A stretch of 15,929 nucleotides of DNA from JANWYQ01 sp034432445 (GTDB lineage Bacteria > Chloroflexota > Anaerolineae > JAAEKA01), in NCBI GenBank assembly GCA_034432445.1, contig DAOUBX010000185.1, positions 1-15,929 on the forward strand, written 5' to 3'. Both the position numbers and the translations under genes were made by a program. Each line of letters starts with the position of its first letter. Position 1 is the first letter of the stretch. The notes under the pieces were generated by a model. It had not been told where the DNA came from and made no database searches. It saw only the letters and a program-made list of their open reading frames with translations. Below, in pieces: positions 15,101 through 15,929 of this stretch.

Positions 15101-15929
15101 CTGGCCGGCATCGTCGCCGACCCCGACCGGCCTGTGAACTTCCTGCCCCTGCTCACCGAGGCCGAGCAGCGTCAGCTCCTGATCGAGTGGAACGCCAGCG
15201 ACGCGCCCTTCGACACCGACGGCACGCTGCACCAGCGCTTCAGCCAGCAGGCGCAGCGCACGCCGGACGCGGTGGCAGTGCTGGCGCCGCGGAGGACGGA
15301 AAGGAGGGAACTGGGGGAACTGGAGGAGATCGAGCAGTTGACCTATGCCGACCTCGACCGGCGCAGCAACCAGCTCGCTCATCACCTGGCCGGCCTGGGC
15401 GTCCGGCCCGGCGACATCGTCGGCCTGCTGACCGAGCGCTCCACCGACGCCCTGGTGGGCCTCTTCGCCATCCTCAAGGCCGGCGCCGCTTACCTCCCCC
15501 TCGACCCCGCCTACCCCGCCGAGCGCCTGGCCTTCATGCTCCAGGACAGCGCCGCACGGGTCGTGCTGACGCAAGAGCGGTTGCTGGCAGCCGGCAGTTG
15601 GCAGCCGGAGACGGACGGGTTACAGCTCGTGCGCCTGGACGCCGACTGGCCCGCCATCGCCCAGCATCCCCCCATCTACCAGTGTACCGGTCTGGCAACC
15701 CCCGACGCGCCCGCCTACGTCATCTACACCTCCGGCTCCACCGGCCGGCCCAAGGGCGCCCTCATCTCCCACCGCAACGCCCTCAACCTGGCCGCGGCGC
15801 TGGATAAGGTCATAACGGCTGAAGCCGTTACTACCAAGCAGGACATGACGGCTGAAGCCGTTACTACGAAGCAGGTCATGACGGCTGAAGCCGTTACTAC
15901 GAAGCAGGTCATGACGGCTGAAGCCGGCA
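9110..15929 (+). CDS. NRPS with an embedded sulfotransferase domain: C-A-carrier-ST-C-A (3' truncated)
   Basis: The frame is open from the ATG at 9110 to the window edge (2273 codons, no stop seen). Residues 1-30 form a short charged helix (LSPEKRALLLARL), a likely docking element. Domains: condensation about 42-520 (HHIVADG, His203, Asp207); adenylation 545-1085 (YTSGSTG from 700, FDAATWE with Asp745, Lys1077); carrier about 1098-1170 (Ser1134 in GGNSLQ); sulfotransferase about 1242-1520; condensation 1559-2020 (His1707, Asp1711); adenylation from 2039, with YTSGSTG at 2206, cut off before its substrate pocket. The first adenylation code by alignment to GrsA is D-A-W-F-L-G-V-T-Y-K, close to known Leu and Ile codes, so a branched aliphatic residue is likely. 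No epimerase, methyltransferase or thioesterase lies in this part. Both condensation domains carry loop insertions, and the last adenylation domain runs into a 33-bp in-frame tandem repeat. NRPS identity is certain. The product and the role of the sulfotransferase are inferred. Confidence 0.97.
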   Translation, partial: MTDLMQRLDQLSPEKRALLLARLKQQTSSREVIPPRADRSAFPLSFAQERMWTLHQIDPQSPFYNISIALRIIGPLNAALLEQSLNAVVARHEQLRAAFHTEDGAPVQTVAPHVAVTVAVEDISHLMAEQRDGRDSGQGTGNQADGLRAHNGTDLHVVLPAAVLERAVAEARRVFDLSAPPLLACRLLRLGPQDHLFVLTLHHIVADGWSLAVIMQELVALYAAAADGRAIKLPQPALEYADFADWQRRWLTQPSAEGQPSPLQRQLDYWKNQLAGIPPLLELPTDRPRPAVRSSAGAVYTFAMEPGVSRRLRALARQEQTTLFATLLATFQTLLYRYTGQATPDICVGVPMANRSRPELEGLVGFFVNTVVIRSRFAADGQSDSLTFRELLRQVRQTVLDAQENQDLPFEALVEELQPQRNLSATPLIQVLFDLDNRPLRRLQLPNLQLTPVDVHTRTAKTDLTLFMTDLGEDEGLTAALEYSTDLWDEASAARMAQHLSNLLDAIAQNPDTPVATLNLLSPAERRQILVEWNATTTDIPRDRSLAQLFEAQVERTPEAVAVVYDDRQLTYRELNSRANQLAHALRQRGVGPDVLVAVYMDRSLDMMLTLLGIIKAGGAYLPLDSQYPPERMIFMLQDGRVPLVLTQAHLLGQLPKAEDGGLSAQQVLCIDADWEQIAAFPTDNPLHVTTPKHLAYVIYTSGSTGVPKGVAVPQGAITRLVFNSNYMPFWPGMRMAQASNASFDAATWEIWGAWLNGGVLVGIPKEVALSPRQLAVALRQLRIDTYFLTTALFNLIASETPDAFATLNYVLFGGEAVDPRWVRRVLEVGPPRHLLHVYGPTETTTYSNWYEVREVPPHAHTVPIGGALSNTTLYVLDRAWQPVPVGVPGELYIGGEGLARCYLNRPELTAERFVPNPFTVSSKQVAVNGPEALADHFPHDAHQPTVTAPLSSEPTSQGQRLYRTGDLVRWLPDGAIEFLGRVDNQVKIRGFRVELGEIEAALHQHPSVQNAVVLAREEFDAAGRKERRLVAYVVSKPDAAVTVSELRGFLREHLPEYMVPAVWMFLPALPINANGKVDRKALPAPDQSRPELDRAYVAPRTAVERFLVAQWQDVLGMERIGIYDNFFELGGNSLQAAVLINRVQELTGVSTHVRALFMAPTVADLAVYMAEYYPEAVTRIEAMEATAAQPSTLAEETDERPAAEVTLETAPVIDASKVALLRRIIQPLPPRPASDEEKNPPAVFILSPPRSGSTLLRVMLAGNPRLFAPPELDLLSFNTLAERRATFSGKYAFWLEGLIRAVMEIKACSTADAEAIIADCEQQGMSTKRFYRRLQEWIGDRLLVDKTPVYALDPQLLRRAEEDFADARYIHLTRHPYATIYSFTEARLDQLFFRYEHPFTLRELGEMIWLISHQNILDFLAQVPAQRQHRIWFEELVNSPEPVMRSVCDFLEVPFHPAMLEPYAGDRMTSGIQPDRQMVGDFKFYLRNRIDPKAADRWKRLKAGGQLSDMAWEVATQLGYARTEAIAERRSTTRLTPIEPLPRPPVSAELSTLAVNPLPLSFAQQRLWFLDQMEPNSPFYNVPAAVRLRGRVDLDALRRALNTIVQRHEVLRTVFVTVDGEPVPVISPRVDVPLPLIDLRHQMGASSSGPVSHHSREQMEAEAQQLMAIEGQRPFRLDGADGHPLLRSQVLQLDDEEYILQVTMHHIVADGWSVSVFVRELTTLYDAFRQGQPSPLPDLPVQYVDYAAWQRRWLQEQAQAEQLAYWQKQLADTPVLNLPTDHPRPPVQTLRGRRLLFTLSPSLSRGVRALARESETTLFTTLLTAFNVLLHRYSGQSDICVGTPVAGRNRREIEGLIGFFVNTLVLRCRLDQVSASSTSGPSFRQLLRHMQDVALEAYDHQDIPFEMLVDALQPQRDMSRTPLFQVMFSLQEAAMRAVRLQGLTVEPMELDSGTSKFDLTLSLIDRPEALAGALEFSTDLFDVGTAERMIGHFQTLLAGIVADPDRPVNFLPLLTEAEQRQLLIEWNASDAPFDTDGTLHQRFSQQAQRTPDAVAVLAPRRTERRELGELEEIEQLTYADLDRRSNQLAHHLAGLGVRPGDIVGLLTERSTDALVGLFAILKAGAAYLPLDPAYPAERLAFMLQDSAARVVLTQERLLAAGSWQPETDGLQLVRLDADWPAIAQHPPIYQCTGLATPDAPAYVIYTSGSTGRPKGALISHRNALNLAAALDKVITAEAVTTKQDMTAEAVTTKQVMTAEAVTTKQVMTAEAG
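11864..11898. repeat. Degenerate heptamers with an inverted repeat, same adenylation loop
   Basis: Units read TTCACGG, TGAGCAG, TAAACAG, GTGGCGG, TGAACGG. CCGTTCAC (11861-11868) and GTGAACGG (11891-11898) form an 8-bp inverted repeat. The whole insertion extends to about 11991 and separates RFVPNPF from RLYRTGDL in the first adenylation domain of the third gene. This is the same site as the longer array in the second gene. Confidence 0.55.
12833..13672 (+). other. PAPS-dependent sulfotransferase domain inside the NRPS
   Basis: This is a domain of the third gene, about residues 1242-1520, lying between a carrier protein and a condensation domain in the same open frame. Seen directly: the 5'-phosphosulfate loop FILSPPRSGSTLL (Arg1251, Ser1252, Gly1253, Ser1254, Thr1255), a DKTP motif with Lys1347, and a 3'-phosphate site RHPYATIYS with Arg1375 and Ser1383 at the usual 8-residue distance. 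The length of about 280 residues is normal for a bacterial sulfotransferase and the key motifs are intact, so it is probably active. It is joined to the carrier by a flexible Ala/Glu/Pro-rich linker of about 65 residues and to the next condensation domain by about 40 residues. By family it should move sulfate from PAPS to a hydroxyl, here presumably on a carrier-bound chain. A candidate acceptor is the beta-hydroxyl left by the ketoreductase of the preceding gene. The acceptor is inference. Confidence 0.93.
14034..14059. repeat. Perfect 8-bp inverted repeat in a condensation-domain loop
   Basis: ACCAGATG (14034-14041) and CATCTGGT (14052-14059) flank a 10-base loop. It falls in the second condensation domain of the third gene, after the strand LPLIDL, in a stretch longer than in the condensation domain of the second gene. 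It is translated in frame and looks like a small inserted palindrome. Confidence 0.5.
15584..15611. repeat. Heptanucleotide repeats in the last adenylation domain
   Basis: Four heptamers read CTGGCAG, CCGGCAG, TTGGCAG, CCGGAGA. They encode the loop LAAGSWQPE before core A3, matching in position and register the repeats at 7364-7398 in the second gene. Confidence 0.6.
15809..15929. repeat. 33-bp tandem repeat with GTAG palindrome, in frame, reaching the window edge
   Basis: Three full 33-bp units (15809-15841, 15842-15874, 15875-15907) and 22 bases of a fourth are present. Each has a palindrome; in the first unit it is TAACGGCTGAAGCCGTTA (15813-15830, 8-bp arms), followed by CTAC, so the complementary strand reads GTAG plus hairpin. 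The units differ by a few bases, and the fourth departs from the pattern in its last three. Because 33 is divisible by 3 the reading frame stays open and each unit encodes an 11-residue repeat (MTAEAVTTKQV). It starts right after ISHRNALNLAAALDK in the last adenylation domain, between cores A3 and A4. Confidence 0.9.

Noticed and set aside
15809..15929. CRISPR array
   Set aside because: The 33-bp units are directly adjacent with no spacers and are part of an open NRPS frame.
9110..15929. Frameshift or pseudogene caused by the repeat insertions
   Set aside because: Conserved motifs before and after every internal insertion stay in one frame. Only the last adenylation domain cannot be judged, because it runs off the window.

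Overview
The window is wall-to-wall coding sequence on the + strand. It is an internal slice of a large hybrid non-ribosomal peptide synthetase / polyketide synthase (NRPS/PKS) assembly line. Three collinear genes sit 2 bp and 9 bp apart and look like one operon. The first is cut off at the left edge and the third runs off the right edge. There is no RNA gene, no transposase gene and no visible promoter or terminator, and nothing supports a minus-strand gene.

Region by region: 1-863 is the end of an NRPS (last part of an adenylation domain, carrier protein, charged C-terminal helix). 866-9100 is a complete 2744-residue PKS/NRPS hybrid: ketosynthase, malonyl-type acyltransferase, ketoreductase, carrier protein, condensation, adenylation, carrier protein. 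9110-15929 is the start of a further NRPS with an unusual order: condensation, adenylation, carrier protein, sulfotransferase, condensation, adenylation (cut off). The chain should pass from the first gene's carrier to the ketosynthase, gain a malonyl unit reduced to a beta-hydroxy group, gain one amino acid (polar or basic by a tentative code), then an aliphatic amino acid. A PAPS-dependent sulfotransferase domain then sits in the line before the next condensation.

The second notable feature is the amount of short repetitive DNA inside the coding frames, always in phase and mostly in loops or linkers. Two classes stand out. One is a palindrome preceded by GTAG, as in REP/REPIN elements mobilised by RAYT transposases. 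It occurs at three separate loci in both orientations, with stem bases that covary, and as a 33-bp tandem array at the right edge. The other is degenerate heptanucleotide tandem repeats; the longest spans about 139 bp and is translated as 7-residue repeats.

The high GC content, cis-AT hybrid architecture and abundance of short palindromic and heptamer repeats would suit a large-genome, secondary-metabolite-rich bacterium. Chloroflexota is my best guess, with cyanobacterial-type or uncultured lineages as alternatives. This rests on general resemblance only and is low confidence.
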